Shown in pieces: positions 49,364 to 59,604 of a stretch of 64,000 nt of DNA (its first letter is position 1; the number at the start of each line of letters is the position of its first letter). The position numbers and the translations under genes are program-made. The notes beneath the pieces are model-generated. The model saw only the letters and a list, made by a program, of their open reading frames with translations. It searched no databases and was not told where the DNA came from. Source of the DNA: Citrobacter gillenii (GTDB lineage Bacteria > Pseudomonadota > Gammaproteobacteria > Enterobacterales > Enterobacteriaceae); assembly GCF_013337685.1 (NCBI RefSeq), contig NZ_SUQN01000002.1, positions 496,001-560,000 on the forward strand, read 5' to 3'.

Positions 49364-50797
49364 ATGAATGTGAAATCATTATGGAAGCTAATCGTTATAT
49401 TGGCGATCCCCTGTATTATTGGCATTATTCCTGCGCCAGCAGGATTAACGGAACTGGCCTGGGTTCTTTTCGGTATTTATCTTGCCGCTATTGTCGGGTT
49501 GGTGATCAAACCTTTTCCTGAGCCGGTAGTGTTGTTGATTGCCGTCGCGGCATCAATGGTCGTGGTCGGTAATTTAGGTCACGGCGTACTAAAAACCAGC
49601 AGCGTTCTCAGCGGTTATGCGTCAGGCACCACGTGGCTGGTTTTCTCTGCATTTACGCTAAGTGCCGCGTTTGTGACTACCGGTCTGGGCAAGCGCATTG
49701 CCTATATTTTGATCGGCAAAATCGGGAATACCACACTGGGGCTAGGCTACGTCACTGTTTTTCTGGACCTGGTTTTGGCGCCAGCAACACCATCTAACAC
49801 CGCGCGAGCGGGAGGGATTGTGCTGCCAATCATCAATAGTGTGGCGGTGGCATTGGGGTCTGAACCAGACAGAAGCCCACGCCGTGTTGGCCACTACCTG
49901 ATGATGACGGTCTATATGGTCACCAAAACCACCAGCTATATGTTTTTTACCGCCATGGCAGGCAACATCCTGGCATTGAAAATGATTAACGATATCTGTC
50001 ACCTGCAGTTAAGTTGGGGCGGATGGGCGCTGGCGGCGAGTTTACCTGGTATTGTGATGTTGCTCCTGACTCCGTTAGTTATCTACTTTATGTATCCGCC
50101 TGAAATTACCAAAGTGGATAACAAAACCATCGCCAAAGCCGGGCTCCAGGAACTGGGGCCGATGAAAGGGCGAGAAAAAATGCTGTTGGGCATTTTTGTT
50201 CTTGCACTATTAGGGTGGATCTTCAGTAAAAGCCTCGGCGTTGATGAATCAACGGTGGCCATTGTAGTGATGGGCGCGATGCTCCTCTTGGGCGTAGTGA
50301 CCTGGGATGATGTGGTAAAAAATAAAGGGGGCTGGAATACCTTAATTTGGTACGGCGGAATTATTGGCCTGAGTTCTTTATTATCGAAAGTGAAGTTTTT
50401 TGACTGGTTAGCTGAACTGTTCAAAAATAACCTCTCTTTTGACAATCATAGCAATGTAGCCTTCTTCGTTATTTTGTTCCTGAGTATTATTGTCCGCTAT
50501 TTCTTCGCTTCCGGTAGCGCTTATATTGTGGCGATGATGCCCGTCTTTGCCATGTTAGCGAATGTCTCTGGTGCACCACTGATGTTAACGGCTCTGGCAT
50601 TACTGTTCTCTAACTCATATGGCGGAATGGTAACCCATTATGGCGGCGCGGCGGGTCCGGTTATTTTCGGTGTGGGCTATAACGACATTAAATCGTGGTG
50701 GCTGGTTGGCGGCATGCTGACATTCTTAACTTTTATTGTGCATATCACCCTGGGCGTATGGTGGTGGAGCATGTTGATTGACTGGAATATGTTGTAA
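49364..50797 (+). CDS. ybhI: DASS-family anion transporter YbhI
   Basis: 477 residues, about 12 hydrophobic segments, from ATG 49364 (AGGA upstream). Divalent anion:sodium symporter style, with LAPATPSNTARAGGIVLPI (the SNT motif) and NSYGGMVTHYGGAAGPVIFGVGY. It resembles citrate/succinate and tartrate/succinate carriers. Operon partner of ybhH and ybhJ; it probably imports the acid they metabolise. Confidence 0.92.
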   Translation: MNVKSLWKLIVILAIPCIIGIIPAPAGLTELAWVLFGIYLAAIVGLVIKPFPEPVVLLIAVAASMVVVGNLGHGVLKTSSVLSGYASGTTWLVFSAFTLSAAFVTTGLGKRIAYILIGKIGNTTLGLGYVTVFLDLVLAPATPSNTARAGGIVLPIINSVAVALGSEPDRSPRRVGHYLMMTVYMVTKTTSYMFFTAMAGNILALKMINDICHLQLSWGGWALAASLPGIVMLLLTPLVIYFMYPPEITKVDNKTIAKAGLQELGPMKGREKMLLGIFVLALLGWIFSKSLGVDESTVAIVVMGAMLLLGVVTWDDVVKNKGGWNTLIWYGGIIGLSSLLSKVKFFDWLAELFKNNLSFDNHSNVAFFVILFLSIIVRYFFASGSAYIVAMMPVFAMLANVSGAPLMLTALALLFSNSYGGMVTHYGGAAGPVIFGVGYNDIKSWWLVGGMLTFLTFIVHITLGVWWWSMLIDWNML

Positions 50798-50888
50798 ATA
50801 ACACGTCAATCTTCAGCCTATTAAATTTATTGATTAACAATGCCTTTGTGCACGGTATTTGTGCGGGCGTTGTACCATGGAGTATGTG

Positions 50889-53153
50889 ATGATTAAATTA
50901 TATGAGAAAGGCGTCTTTCTCTCCGAAAACAATGAACTGTTAACCGAGGAACATTGTTCCGGGCATATCGAAAAAGATCACGCGAAAAAAGGGACTATCG
51001 CCTGGTCGATTCTGTCGGCACACAATACGTCGGGAGATATGAACAAGCTTAAAATTAAGTTTGACTCATTAGCGTCACACGATATTACCTTTGTCGGCAT
51101 TATTCAGACAGCGAAAGCTTCAGGTATGGAGCGTTTCCCGTTGCCTTACGTGTTGACCAACTGCCATAACGCATTATGTGCGGTAGGCGGGACCATTAAC
51201 GGTGACGATCATCTGTTCGGGCTGTCCGCGGCGCAACGCTATGGGGGCATTTTTGTGCCTCCACATATTGCGGTGATCCATCAATATATGCGTGAGATGA
51301 TGGCCGGCGGCGGAAAAATGATCCTCGGCTCAGACAGCCATACGCGCTATGGCGCACTGGGCACAATGGCAGTCGGTGAAGGTGGCGGCGAGCTGGTCAA
51401 GCAGCTGTTAAACGATACCTGGGATGTTGATTATCCTGACGTTGTTGCGGTCTATCTGACCGGAAAACCGGCACCTGGCGTGGGGCCGCAGGATGTCGCG
51501 CTAGCTATTATCGGCGCGGTGTTTAAAAACGGCTACGTCAAAAATAAAGTGATGGAGTTTGTCGGTCCGGGTATTAAGTCTCTCTCCACAGATTTTCGCA
51601 ACAGCGTTGATGTGATGACGACAGAAACCACCTGTCTGAGCTCCGTCTGGCAAACGGATGACGAAACCCGCAGTTGGCTGGCGCTACATGGCCGTGAGCA
51701 AGACTATCGCCCGCTGAACCCGCAGCCGATGGCATATTACGATGGCTGTATTTATGTTGATCTGAGCGCCATCAAGCCGATGATCGCGCTGCCTTTCCAC
51801 CCCAGCAATGTCTATGAAATTGACACCCTCAATGAGAATCTCACCGATATTCTTCGCGGGATCGAAATTGAATCTGCGCGTATCGCGCAAGGGAAAGCCA
51901 GCCTCTCACTGCTCGACAAAGTTGAGAATGGGCGTTTAAAAGTACAGCAGGGGATCATTGCCGGGTGCTCGGGCGGCAACTACGAAAACGTGATTGCCGC
52001 CGCCAGTGCGCTACGCGGTCAATCCTGCGGTAGCGACACCTTCTCGCTGGCGGTCTACCCCTCATCACAGCCGGTGTTTATGGACTTAGCGAAGAAAGGC
52101 GTGGTGGCGGATTTGATGGGCGCGGGTGCCATTATCCGAACTGCGTTCTGTGGCCCTTGCTTCGGTGCGGGTGACACACCAGTCAATAACGGGCTGAGCA
52201 TTCGCCATACCACACGTAATTTCCCTAACCGCGAAGGCTCGAAGCCGGGCAACGGGCAAATGTCAGCCGTGGCGCTGATGGACGCGCGTTCCATAGCCGC
52301 AACGGCGGTAAACGGCGGATTCCTGACCCCGGCAACCGACCTGGACTGTTGGGACGAAATTCCGGCCTATGCATTTGACCCTGCGCCTTATAAAAGTCGT
52401 GTGTATCAGGGCTTTGTGAAAGGTGCCACGCAGCAGGCGTTAATCTATGGTCCCAATATTAAAGACTGGCCGGAGCTGGGTGCACTGACTGATAATATTT
52501 TGTTGAAGGTCGCCTCGAAAATTCTTGATGAAGTGACCACGACCGACGAGCTGATTCCATCAGGAGAGACGTCGTCCTATCGCTCAAATCCTTTAGGGTT
52601 GGCGGAATTTACGCTTTCACGGCGGGATCCCGGTTACGTGGGGAGGAGTAAAGCTACTGCTGAGCTGGAAAAACAGCGACGGGCTGGTGGTGTAAACAGC
52701 GCATTGTCACCCATCTTCGACCGTATTCGTCAGATTGCCGGTCAGGAAGATGTTGTGCCACTGGAAACGGGGATTGGCAGCATGATTTATGCCGTCAAAC
52801 CGGGAGATGGTTCCGCGCGTGAGCAGGCGGCAAGCTGCCAGCGCGTGATTGGTGGGCTGGCGAATATCACCGAGGAATATGCCACCAAGCGTTACCGTTC
52901 CAACGTCATCAACTGGGGGATGCTGCCGCTGCAGATGACCGGGAAGCCGTCTTTCGAGGTGGGTGATTATATTTACATTCCCGGTATTCGCCGCGCGCTG
53001 GACGCATGCAGTCGCGAGATTACCGCATACGTACTGTATGAGAATGGGTCGGTTAGTGAAATTAGCCTGTATATGGAAAGTCTGACGGCGGAAGAGCGTG
53101 AAATCATCAAGGCAGGAAGTTTGATTAACGCGAATAAAGCGCGTTTGATGTAA
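50889..53153 (+). CDS. ybhJ: Aconitase-family hydratase YbhJ
   Basis: 754 residues from ATG 50889 (GGAG six bases upstream); two in-frame starts upstream are weaker. An aconitase superfamily protein with [40 protein letters not shown] and the cluster motif [14 protein letters not shown]. The C-terminal swivel domain is short and unusual. Substrate unknown; with a PrpF-like isomerase and a carboxylate carrier it suggests a tri- or dicarboxylate route. Confidence 0.9.
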   Translation: MIKLYEKGVFLSENNELLTEEHCSGHIEKDHAKKGTIAWSILSAHNTSGDMNKLKIKFDSLASHDITFVGIIQTAKASGMERFPLPYVLTNCHNALCAVGGTINGDDHLFGLSAAQRYGGIFVPPHIAVIHQYMREMMAGGGKMILGSDSHTRYGALGTMAVGEGGGELVKQLLNDTWDVDYPDVVAVYLTGKPAPGVGPQDVALAIIGAVFKNGYVKNKVMEFVGPGIKSLSTDFRNSVDVMTTETTCLSSVWQTDDETRSWLALHGREQDYRPLNPQPMAYYDGCIYVDLSAIKPMIALPFHPSNVYEIDTLNENLTDILRGIEIESARIAQGKASLSLLDKVENGRLKVQQGIIAGCSGGNYENVIAAASALRGQSCGSDTFSLAVYPSSQPVFMDLAKKGVVADLMGAGAIIRTAFCGPCFGAGDTPVNNGLSIRHTTRNFPNREGSKPGNGQMSAVALMDARSIAATAVNGGFLTPATDLDCWDEIPAYAFDPAPYKSRVYQGFVKGATQQALIYGPNIKDWPELGALTDNILLKVASKILDEVTTTDELIPSGETSSYRSNPLGLAEFTLSRRDPGYVGRSKATAELEKQRRAGGVNSALSPIFDRIRQIAGQEDVVPLETGIGSMIYAVKPGDGSAREQAASCQRVIGGLANITEEYATKRYRSNVINWGMLPLQMTGKPSFEVGDYIYIPGIRRALDACSREITAYVLYENGSVSEISLYMESLTAEEREIIKAGSLINANKARLM

Positions 53154-53161
53154 GGCTTACT

Positions 53162-53231
53162 GTAGGCCGGATGGCGGTTTTCGTCGCCATCCGGCACATT
53201 GCCCGGTGGCGCATGCGCTTACCGGGCCTAC
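53162..53231. repeat. BIME (paired REP) between ybhJ and ybhC
   Basis: GTAGGCCGGATGGCGG with CCGCCATCCGG-type partner and TGGCGCATGCGCTTACCGGGCCTAC: two REP units in opposite orientation. Confidence 0.85.
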
Positions 53232-53246
53232 ATAAGAGAATGACGT

Positions 53247-54530
53247 TTACTGCTTCGGCTCGGCAACCACTTTGCTACCCACACCGCGGTTGTTGTATTC
53301 CCACATGCGGTTAAAGTTGGTGTCGTTCAGGTTACGCTGGATTTCACCTTTGTCGTCTTCCGCACCGGTGTTGCCGGTAAACGGATGCTTACCGATTACG
53401 CTGTCACCCCATGGCTTCGCCATGTTAAAGCCTTCGTTGATCACGCTGTCGCGGATCACCACCTGACCGTTGGTATTAGCATCGACATCCAGTGAGCGGC
53501 CTAACTGCGCCACGCCATCACCGGCAGCCGTAAAGCGGCTGTTGACGGCAAGGAAACCGTAATAAATGTTCGACAGCGTGGCAGGTGCGAACACGTAGGC
53601 TTCCTGCTGGGTGCGAGAATTGACGACGCGGAAATCGGTGTTTTCGAATACCACCGCGCCGCGACCAGAAACAATATCCACATCGCCTTCAATGTAGCTG
53701 TTTGTCACCAGCGTACGCGGTTGACGATCGTTTTCCAGACGGTTTTGTACACCGCTGTTGGTTACGAAGAAGGTGTTCTGACGACCCAGAATGTTGACGT
53801 TGTTGATCTGTACTTTATCGCCATCGGTACGAAGAGCAACGGCCGGGTGGTTACCTGCATCCACGCTGTCGCCGAGGTTGTTTTCGATGGTCAGGTTCTG
53901 TAACTGCAGACCGTTGTTTTGTGACCAGACGACCGCAGAACACAGTACGCCAATGTTGGTACCGCGCTTGCTCTGGCAATTATCAAACATATACCACGCA
54001 GGTTTACCCGGCATATATTTACCGCCTGGGTTGACCGTACGACGCCAGTCAGCGGTGCTCATCTCTCCGTCAATTGCCTGGCCAATTTTCACATCAAGCG
54101 GTTTTTCGCCCATGCCGTACAGCGTCAGGCTGCCCGTTGCTGCCGGGATATAAACCGTGCCCTGATATTCACCCGGCATGATCGCAATATATTGACGCTT
54201 GTTGGTGCGTTTAATGATTGCTGCATCCACCGCCGCCTGAATGGTGGTGTGGGTGACGCCCTGAGTCCCTGCCGGGCCGACAACAAAATCAGGCTGTGCG
54301 GGCAGAGAAATCGCAGAAGGGGACCACGGCGCGGTGTTTGGCGTCAGTGCAGAAAAATAATGAGCCGCGACAAAATTGCTGGCTTCATTGGCCGACAGAA
54401 TCGGGCGCGAGGAGGTGCCTGGCGCGGTCTGGTCGGAAGGAATTTGATCGGGCGAGGTTGCGCTACAGGCGGTCAGCGTCACGCCAAAAGCCATTACCAG
54501 CGCCAGACGGGAAACTGATGAAATGTTCAC
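53247..54530 (-). CDS. ybhC: Outer-membrane lipoprotein YbhC, pectinesterase fold
   Basis: 427 residues from a GTG at 54530 with GGAGC six bases upstream; the frame stays open for 49 more codons but without a good start. Lipobox VTLTAC puts lipid on Cys22. The rest is a right-handed beta-helix of the pectin methylesterase family (GTQGVTHTTIQAAVDAA; NNLGDSVDAGNHPAVALRTDGDKVQINNV; GDVDIVSGRGAVVFEN). E. coli YbhC is an acyl-CoA thioesterase in vitro and lacks pectinesterase activity. Native role unknown. Confidence 0.92.
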   Translation of the reverse strand: MNISSVSRLALVMAFGVTLTACSATSPDQIPSDQTAPGTSSRPILSANEASNFVAAHYFSALTPNTAPWSPSAISLPAQPDFVVGPAGTQGVTHTTIQAAVDAAIIKRTNKRQYIAIMPGEYQGTVYIPAATGSLTLYGMGEKPLDVKIGQAIDGEMSTADWRRTVNPGGKYMPGKPAWYMFDNCQSKRGTNIGVLCSAVVWSQNNGLQLQNLTIENNLGDSVDAGNHPAVALRTDGDKVQINNVNILGRQNTFFVTNSGVQNRLENDRQPRTLVTNSYIEGDVDIVSGRGAVVFENTDFRVVNSRTQQEAYVFAPATLSNIYYGFLAVNSRFTAAGDGVAQLGRSLDVDANTNGQVVIRDSVINEGFNMAKPWGDSVIGKHPFTGNTGAEDDKGEIQRNLNDTNFNRMWEYNNRGVGSKVVAEPKQ

Positions 54531-54720
54531 AGGTTGCTCCGGGCTTTGAAATTTATCCATTGAAGCCTGCTTTTTTATACTAAGTTGAGCGAAACGGAAA
54601 GGCGAAAAGGTAAAAAGTTGTTTTTTATAGCAGCAATGTCGGATGCAGAACGTCCTGATATCACAATTAAATAACAATTATCGCCCTTCAGGTTGACAAC
54701 ATCCGCAGGATCTCAATAAA

Positions 54721-54730
54721 TGTCTATACA
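54721..54730. promoter_or_regulatory. Candidate HutC operator before hutI
   Basis: TGTCTATACA is the exact reverse complement of TGTATAGACA at 57775-57784 in front of hutU. Sharing a decamer between the two hut promoters, and its fit to GntR/HutC-type sites, supports it. Confidence 0.65.
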
Positions 54731-54753
54731 ACCTATGACAAGTGGTGAGTGGA

Positions 54754-55977
54754 ATGCAGCAATTTTTCCCTGATGATGCCATCTGGCGTAACGTCCGCCT
54801 GGCGACCATGGATCCTGAACGTAATACCCCGTATGGGCTGGTGGACGGTCACGCGCTGATTATTCGACAGGGCAAGATTCGCGCCATCGTGCCTGAATCC
54901 TCGTTATACCGTACACATGACAATACCTTTGATATGCAGGGTCGGCTGGTTACGCCAGGTTTGATTGATTGCCACACGCATCTGGTTTTTGGCGGAAATC
55001 GTGCAGGCGAGTGGGAGCAGCGGCTGAATGGTGTGTCTTACCAGCAAATCAGCGCCCAGGGTGGGGGCATAAACGCCACCGTGTCGGCGACCCGCCGCGC
55101 ATCTGACGATCAGCTCCTTGCCGTGGCGCGCGCGCGCATGGAACGGCTGATAAAAGAAGGCGTCACGTTGCTGGAAGTGAAATCAGGCTATGGTCTGGAT
55201 TTGGCGACAGAAGAGAAAATTTTGCGCGTGGTCTCTGCGCTGGCGGCGGAAAATACCCTTGAAATCAGCCCCACGCTGCTGGCCGCGCACGCGACACCGG
55301 CAGAATACCGTGACGATCCTGACGGCTATATTACGCTGGTGTGCGAGACCATTTTGCCGCAGCTGTGGGAACAGGGACTGTTTGAGACTGCCGACCTGTT
55401 TTGTGAAAGCGTTGGGTTTAGCCTGGCGCAAAGTGAACGGGTATTTCAGGCCGCTCAGGCGTTGGGCATTCCGGTTAAGGGCCACGTTGAACAGCTGTCG
55501 TTGCTCGGTGGCGCGCAGTTGGTGAGTCGCTATCACGGATTATCGGCCGATCATATTGAATATCTTGATGAAGCGGGCGTGGCGGCGATGAGCCACAGCG
55601 GCACGGTAGGGGTCCTGCTACCCGGGGCCTTTTATTTTCTTAAAGAGAAACAGCGCCCGCCGGTGGAGTGGCTACGTCAATATAACGTGCCAATGGCGGT
55701 GGCGACGGATTTCAACCCTGGTACCAGTCCGTTTATCAGTTTGCACTGGGCGATGAACATGGCCTGCGTGCAGTTTGGCTTAACGCCGGAAGAAGCGTGG
55801 GCGGGCGTCACGCGTCATGCGGCGCAAGCCCTTGGTCGTCAGGCGACCCATGGGCAATTGAAGGCCGGGTTCGTGGCGGACTTTGTGGTATGGGACGCCC
55901 ACCTTCCGGTTGAGATCCTGTATGAACCTGGCCGCAACCCGCTGTATCAACGCGTATTCCGAGGACAACCATCATGA
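54754..55977 (+). CDS. hutI: Imidazolonepropionase
   Basis: 407 residues, amidohydrolase fold with the metal pair H-x-H in [12 protein letters not shown] (His74, His76) and later [16 protein letters not shown] and [10 protein letters not shown]. It opens imidazolonepropionate to N-formimino-glutamate, the third step of histidine breakdown. The ATG at 54754 is preferred to a GTG four codons earlier, though both lack a strong ribosome site. ATGA overlap with hutG. Confidence 0.95.
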   Translation: MQQFFPDDAIWRNVRLATMDPERNTPYGLVDGHALIIRQGKIRAIVPESSLYRTHDNTFDMQGRLVTPGLIDCHTHLVFGGNRAGEWEQRLNGVSYQQISAQGGGINATVSATRRASDDQLLAVARARMERLIKEGVTLLEVKSGYGLDLATEEKILRVVSALAAENTLEISPTLLAAHATPAEYRDDPDGYITLVCETILPQLWEQGLFETADLFCESVGFSLAQSERVFQAAQALGIPVKGHVEQLSLLGGAQLVSRYHGLSADHIEYLDEAGVAAMSHSGTVGVLLPGAFYFLKEKQRPPVEWLRQYNVPMAVATDFNPGTSPFISLHWAMNMACVQFGLTPEEAWAGVTRHAAQALGRQATHGQLKAGFVADFVVWDAHLPVEILYEPGRNPLYQRVFRGQPS

Positions 55978-56915
55978 GTCACTGGCATCCCGCATCTCCC
56001 GCGCTTTGGCAAGGTCGCGATGATCGCGCTGAGTCACCCAACGCGCTGCGCCTGTTTCAGACCATCACGCTCAGTGCAGCGTTTAGCCCGGAAAACTATC
56101 GTGAACAGATAGCGCTGCTGGGATTCGCCTGCGATGAAGGCGTAAAGCGTAATCAGGGACGCACGGGGGCGGCTGGCGCGCCTGATGCACTGCGTAAAGC
56201 GCTGGCGAATTTAGCCAGCCACCAAGGCCATGACCGGCTGGTGGATCTGGGCAACATTGTGGCGCAAGCCCCCGATCTCGAAGGGGCGCAGCAGGCGTTA
56301 CGCCATGCGGTACAGCGTTGTCAGCAGGCTGAGATGCGCACTTTCGTGCTGGGGGGCGGGCACGAAACCGCCTTTGCCCACGGTGCAGGTGTGCTGGATG
56401 CGTTCCCACGCTTAACCGTGGGCATCGTCAATCTCGATGCCCACCTCGACTTACGCCATGCCGATCGGGCCACCTCCGGTACGCCGTTTCGCCAGTTGGC
56501 GCAGCTTTGCGACGTGCAGCAGCGTGAATTTCATTACGCCTGCTTTGGTGTTAACCGGGCGGCTAACACCCAGGCGCTGTGGGATGAAGCGCAGCGGCTT
56601 GGGGTTACAGTGGTGGAGGATCTGCACTGTCAAAACGCGCAGGCACAGATGGCGCAGTTTATTTCCAGCGTAGACGTCATCTATCTGACCATCGACCTCG
56701 ACGTTCTACCGGTCTGGGAAATGCCCGCTGTGTCCGCACCCGCCGCGCTGGGCGTGCCGTTGTCGACGCTGCTGAGGCTGATTGAGCCCCTGTGCCGCTG
56801 CGGTAAGCTGCAGGCGGTAGACATGGTTGAATTTAATCCCCGTTTTGACGATGATGGCAACGCGGCGCGCGTTGCGGCGCGTCTTGGCTGGCAAATCGCA
56901 CACTGGTGGCACTGA
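55974..56915 (+). CDS. hutG: Formimidoylglutamase
   Basis: 313 residues of the ureohydrolase (arginase) family, with manganese motifs [21 protein letters not shown] and TIDLDVLP. It splits N-formimino-L-glutamate into glutamate and formamide. Overlaps hutI by four bases; hutC follows 65 bases later. Confidence 0.95.
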   Translation: MSHWHPASPALWQGRDDRAESPNALRLFQTITLSAAFSPENYREQIALLGFACDEGVKRNQGRTGAAGAPDALRKALANLASHQGHDRLVDLGNIVAQAPDLEGAQQALRHAVQRCQQAEMRTFVLGGGHETAFAHGAGVLDAFPRLTVGIVNLDAHLDLRHADRATSGTPFRQLAQLCDVQQREFHYACFGVNRAANTQALWDEAQRLGVTVVEDLHCQNAQAQMAQFISSVDVIYLTIDLDVLPVWEMPAVSAPAALGVPLSTLLRLIEPLCRCGKLQAVDMVEFNPRFDDDGNAARVAARLGWQIAHWWH

Positions 56916-56980
56916 CGTGTCGAATAGCGTTACGCCGCCATTTTTCCACTCTCATTTTTCAGCGTAAGGAAGGCTAACGC

Positions 56981-57706
56981 ATGCTCCCATCCCACTCCCG
57001 TTCTGCCCCGGCACCTTTTTACGAAAAGGTAAAACAGGAGATCAGTGAAAAGATTGCCAGCGGTATCTGGCAACCTCACGATCGCATCCCGTCGGAAGCG
57101 GAGTTGGTCGCGCAGTATGGTTTTAGCCGTATGACTATTAATCGGGCGCTGCGTGAGCTTACTGACGAGGGGCTGCTGGTGCGTTTGCAGGGCGTCGGTA
57201 CGTTTGTCGCCGAGCCGAAAGGTCAGTCCGCGTTGTTTGAAATTCGCAGCATTGCCGATGAAATTATCGCCCGCCAGCATCAGCATCGGTGTGAGGTGCT
57301 GAAGCTGGAAAGCACACGCGCGAACGCGCAGCAGGCCACGGCGCTGAACGTTAAAGAAGGTACCTTTATTTATCACTCGATTATGGTGCACTTTGAAAAC
57401 TCCCTACCTGTACAAATTGAAGATCGCTGCGTCAATGCGGAGATTGTGCCGGAGTACCTGACACAGGATTACAGTCAGACCACGCCGCACGCCTATCTGT
57501 CGCTGATCGCCCCGTTGACCGAAGGCGAGCATATTGTCGAAGCGGTTCGCGCCAGCGCGGAAGAGTGCGCGCTGCTGAATATTAAAGAACACGATCCCTG
57601 CCTGCTGATCCGTCGCAAGACCTGGTCCGCGTCATCCATTGTCTCTCATGCTCGTTTGCTTTTTCCGGGTTCCCGCTATCGTCTGCAAGGGCGCTTCATG
57701 TCCTGA
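56981..57706 (+). CDS. hutC: Histidine utilisation repressor HutC
   Basis: 241 residues, GntR/HutC family: N-terminal winged helix (IPSEAELVAQYGFSRMTINRALRELTDEGLLVRLQGVGTFV) and C-terminal UTRA domain that binds urocanate. It represses both hut operons, including its own. AAGGAAGG precedes the ATG. Third gene of hutIGC. Confidence 0.95.
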   Translation: MLPSHSRSAPAPFYEKVKQEISEKIASGIWQPHDRIPSEAELVAQYGFSRMTINRALRELTDEGLLVRLQGVGTFVAEPKGQSALFEIRSIADEIIARQHQHRCEVLKLESTRANAQQATALNVKEGTFIYHSIMVHFENSLPVQIEDRCVNAEIVPEYLTQDYSQTTPHAYLSLIAPLTEGEHIVEAVRASAEECALLNIKEHDPCLLIRRKTWSASSIVSHARLLFPGSRYRLQGRFMS

Positions 57707-57773
57707 AAATCGTGATTGCTGCCGCAGTATGACGAAAATGTAGATTACTTGTTAACTATAATCTTGCGTTTGA

Positions 57774-57793
57774 TTGTATAGACAAGTATATAC
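57774..57793. promoter_or_regulatory. HutC operator of hutUH
   Basis: TTGTATAGACAAGTATATAC carries the palindromic TTGTATAGACAAG (57774-57786). It lies 125 bases before hutU. Confidence 0.75.
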
Positions 57794-57817
57794 TTTTAAC
57801 CAATGTGACCGTTCATC

Positions 57818-57894
57818 GTAGGCCTGATTAGACGCGTTAGCGTCGCCATCAGGCGCTGTGCCGGATGGCGGCGTATACGCCTGATCCGGCCTAC
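57818..57894. repeat. BIME inside the hutU leader
   Basis: Two REP units bounded by GTAGGCC (57818) and GGCCTAC (57894), with TTAGCGTCGCCATCAGGC and GCCGGATGGCGGCG. It stands between the hut operator and the hutU ribosome site, so it should be transcribed as 5' leader. Confidence 0.85.
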
Positions 57895-57917
57895 ATTCAG
57901 TCTGAGGAGTTTCCGTC

Positions 57918-59603
57918 ATGTCTCACAGCAAGTATCGTCAGCAGGATATTCGTGCCCCACGCGGCACCACCTTAACGGCCAAAAGCTGGCTGACCGAAGC
58001 GCCGCTGCGCATGTTAATGAACAATCTCGATCCTGATGTGGCGGAAAATCCCCATGAGCTGGTGGTGTACGGCGGGATCGGTCGCGCCGCGCGTGACTGG
58101 GAATGCTATGACGCCATCGTCAAGGCGCTGACCAAACTGGAGGCCGATGAAACGCTGCTGGTCCAGTCGGGTAAACCAGTCGGCGTCTTCAGAACCCACG
58201 ACAATGCGCCGCGCGTGCTGATTGCCAACTCCAACCTGGTCCCGCACTGGGCGACCTGGGAACACTTCAACGAACTGGATGCGAAAGGGCTGGCGATGTA
58301 CGGCCAGATGACCGCCGGGAGCTGGATTTACATCGGCAGTCAGGGCATTGTGCAGGGGACGTATGAAACCTTCGTTGAAGCCGGACGTCAACATTATCAG
58401 GGTAGCCTGAGTGGACGCTGGGTACTGACCGCTGGTCTTGGCGGTATGGGCGGGGCGCAGCCGTTAGCCGCGACGCTGGCGGGGGCGTGTTCGCTGAACA
58501 TTGAATGTCAGCAAAGCCGTATCGATTTCCGTTTGCGTACCCGCTATGTGGATGAGCAGGCCACAACGTTGGATGACGCGCTGGCGCGTATCGACAAATA
58601 CACCCGTGAGGGTAAAGCCGTTTCTATTGCGCTGTGCGCGAACGCGGCCGACGTTGTTCCGGAACTGGTGAAGCGTGGTGTGCGTCCGGATATGGTCACC
58701 GATCAGACCAGCGCTCATGACCCGCTACACGGTTATCTGCCGTCCGACTGGAGCTGGGAAGAGTACCAGGCAAAAGCGGTATCCGATCCGCAGGGTACGG
58801 TGCAGGCGGCGAAACGTTCCATGGCCACACACGTACAGGCAATGCTGGACTTTAGCAAAATGGGTGTGCCGACGTTTGATTACGGTAATAACATTCGCCA
58901 GATGGCCAAAGAGATGGGCGTGGAAAATGCCTTTGATTTCCCTGGCTTTGTACCCGCCTATATTCGTCCACTGTTCTGTCGCGGCATTGGTCCCTTCCGC
59001 TGGGTGGCGCTTTCCGGCGATCCGCAGGATATTTATAAGACCGATGCCAAAGTAAAAGAAATTGTTGCCGACGATAAACACCTGCACCACTGGCTGGATA
59101 TGGCACGTGAGCGGATTAACTTCCAGGGCTTGCCAGCCCGTATCTGCTGGGTGGGTCTGGAGTGGCGGCAAAAACTGGGGCTGGCGTTTAACGAAATGGT
59201 GCGCAGCGGTGAAGTCTCCGCGCCAATCGTCATTGGACGTGACCATCTGGACTCTGGCTCTGTTGCCAGCCCAAACCGTGAAACCGAAGCCATGCGCGAC
59301 GGTTCTGACGCCGTGTCCGACTGGCCGCTGCTGAACGCGCTGCTCAATACCGCCAGCGGGGCAACCTGGGTGTCGCTGCACCACGGCGGCGGGGTCGGCA
59401 TGGGCTTCTCGCAACATGCGGGGATGGTGATTGTGTGTGACGGCACCGATGAAGCCGCCGCGCGTATTGCTCGGGTTCTGCATAACGATCCGGCCACGGG
59501 CGTCATGCGTCACGCAGACGCCGGGTATGACATCGCGGTGGAATGTGCCGTTGAACAAGGATTGAATTTACCGATGATTGCCGGGACGCAGGGGAAAGAC
59601 TGA
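57918..59603 (+). CDS. hutU: Urocanate hydratase
   Basis: 561 residues, full length, NAD-dependent. It hydrates urocanate to imidazolonepropionate. Conserved stretches: [47 protein letters not shown] (NAD loop), [19 protein letters not shown] and the active-site region [19 protein letters not shown] with its Cys. First gene of hutUH, with TGAGGAG upstream. Confidence 0.96.
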   Translation: MSHSKYRQQDIRAPRGTTLTAKSWLTEAPLRMLMNNLDPDVAENPHELVVYGGIGRAARDWECYDAIVKALTKLEADETLLVQSGKPVGVFRTHDNAPRVLIANSNLVPHWATWEHFNELDAKGLAMYGQMTAGSWIYIGSQGIVQGTYETFVEAGRQHYQGSLSGRWVLTAGLGGMGGAQPLAATLAGACSLNIECQQSRIDFRLRTRYVDEQATTLDDALARIDKYTREGKAVSIALCANAADVVPELVKRGVRPDMVTDQTSAHDPLHGYLPSDWSWEEYQAKAVSDPQGTVQAAKRSMATHVQAMLDFSKMGVPTFDYGNNIRQMAKEMGVENAFDFPGFVPAYIRPLFCRGIGPFRWVALSGDPQDIYKTDAKVKEIVADDKHLHHWLDMARERINFQGLPARICWVGLEWRQKLGLAFNEMVRSGEVSAPIVIGRDHLDSGSVASPNRETEAMRDGSDAVSDWPLLNALLNTASGATWVSLHHGGGVGMGFSQHAGMVIVCDGTDEAAARIARVLHNDPATGVMRHADAGYDIAVECAVEQGLNLPMIAGTQGKD

Positions 59604-59604
59604 A

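Noticed and set aside
58725-59558. 277-codon frame antisense to hutU
   Set aside because: Same explanation; GC-rich codon bias keeps the opposite strand open.
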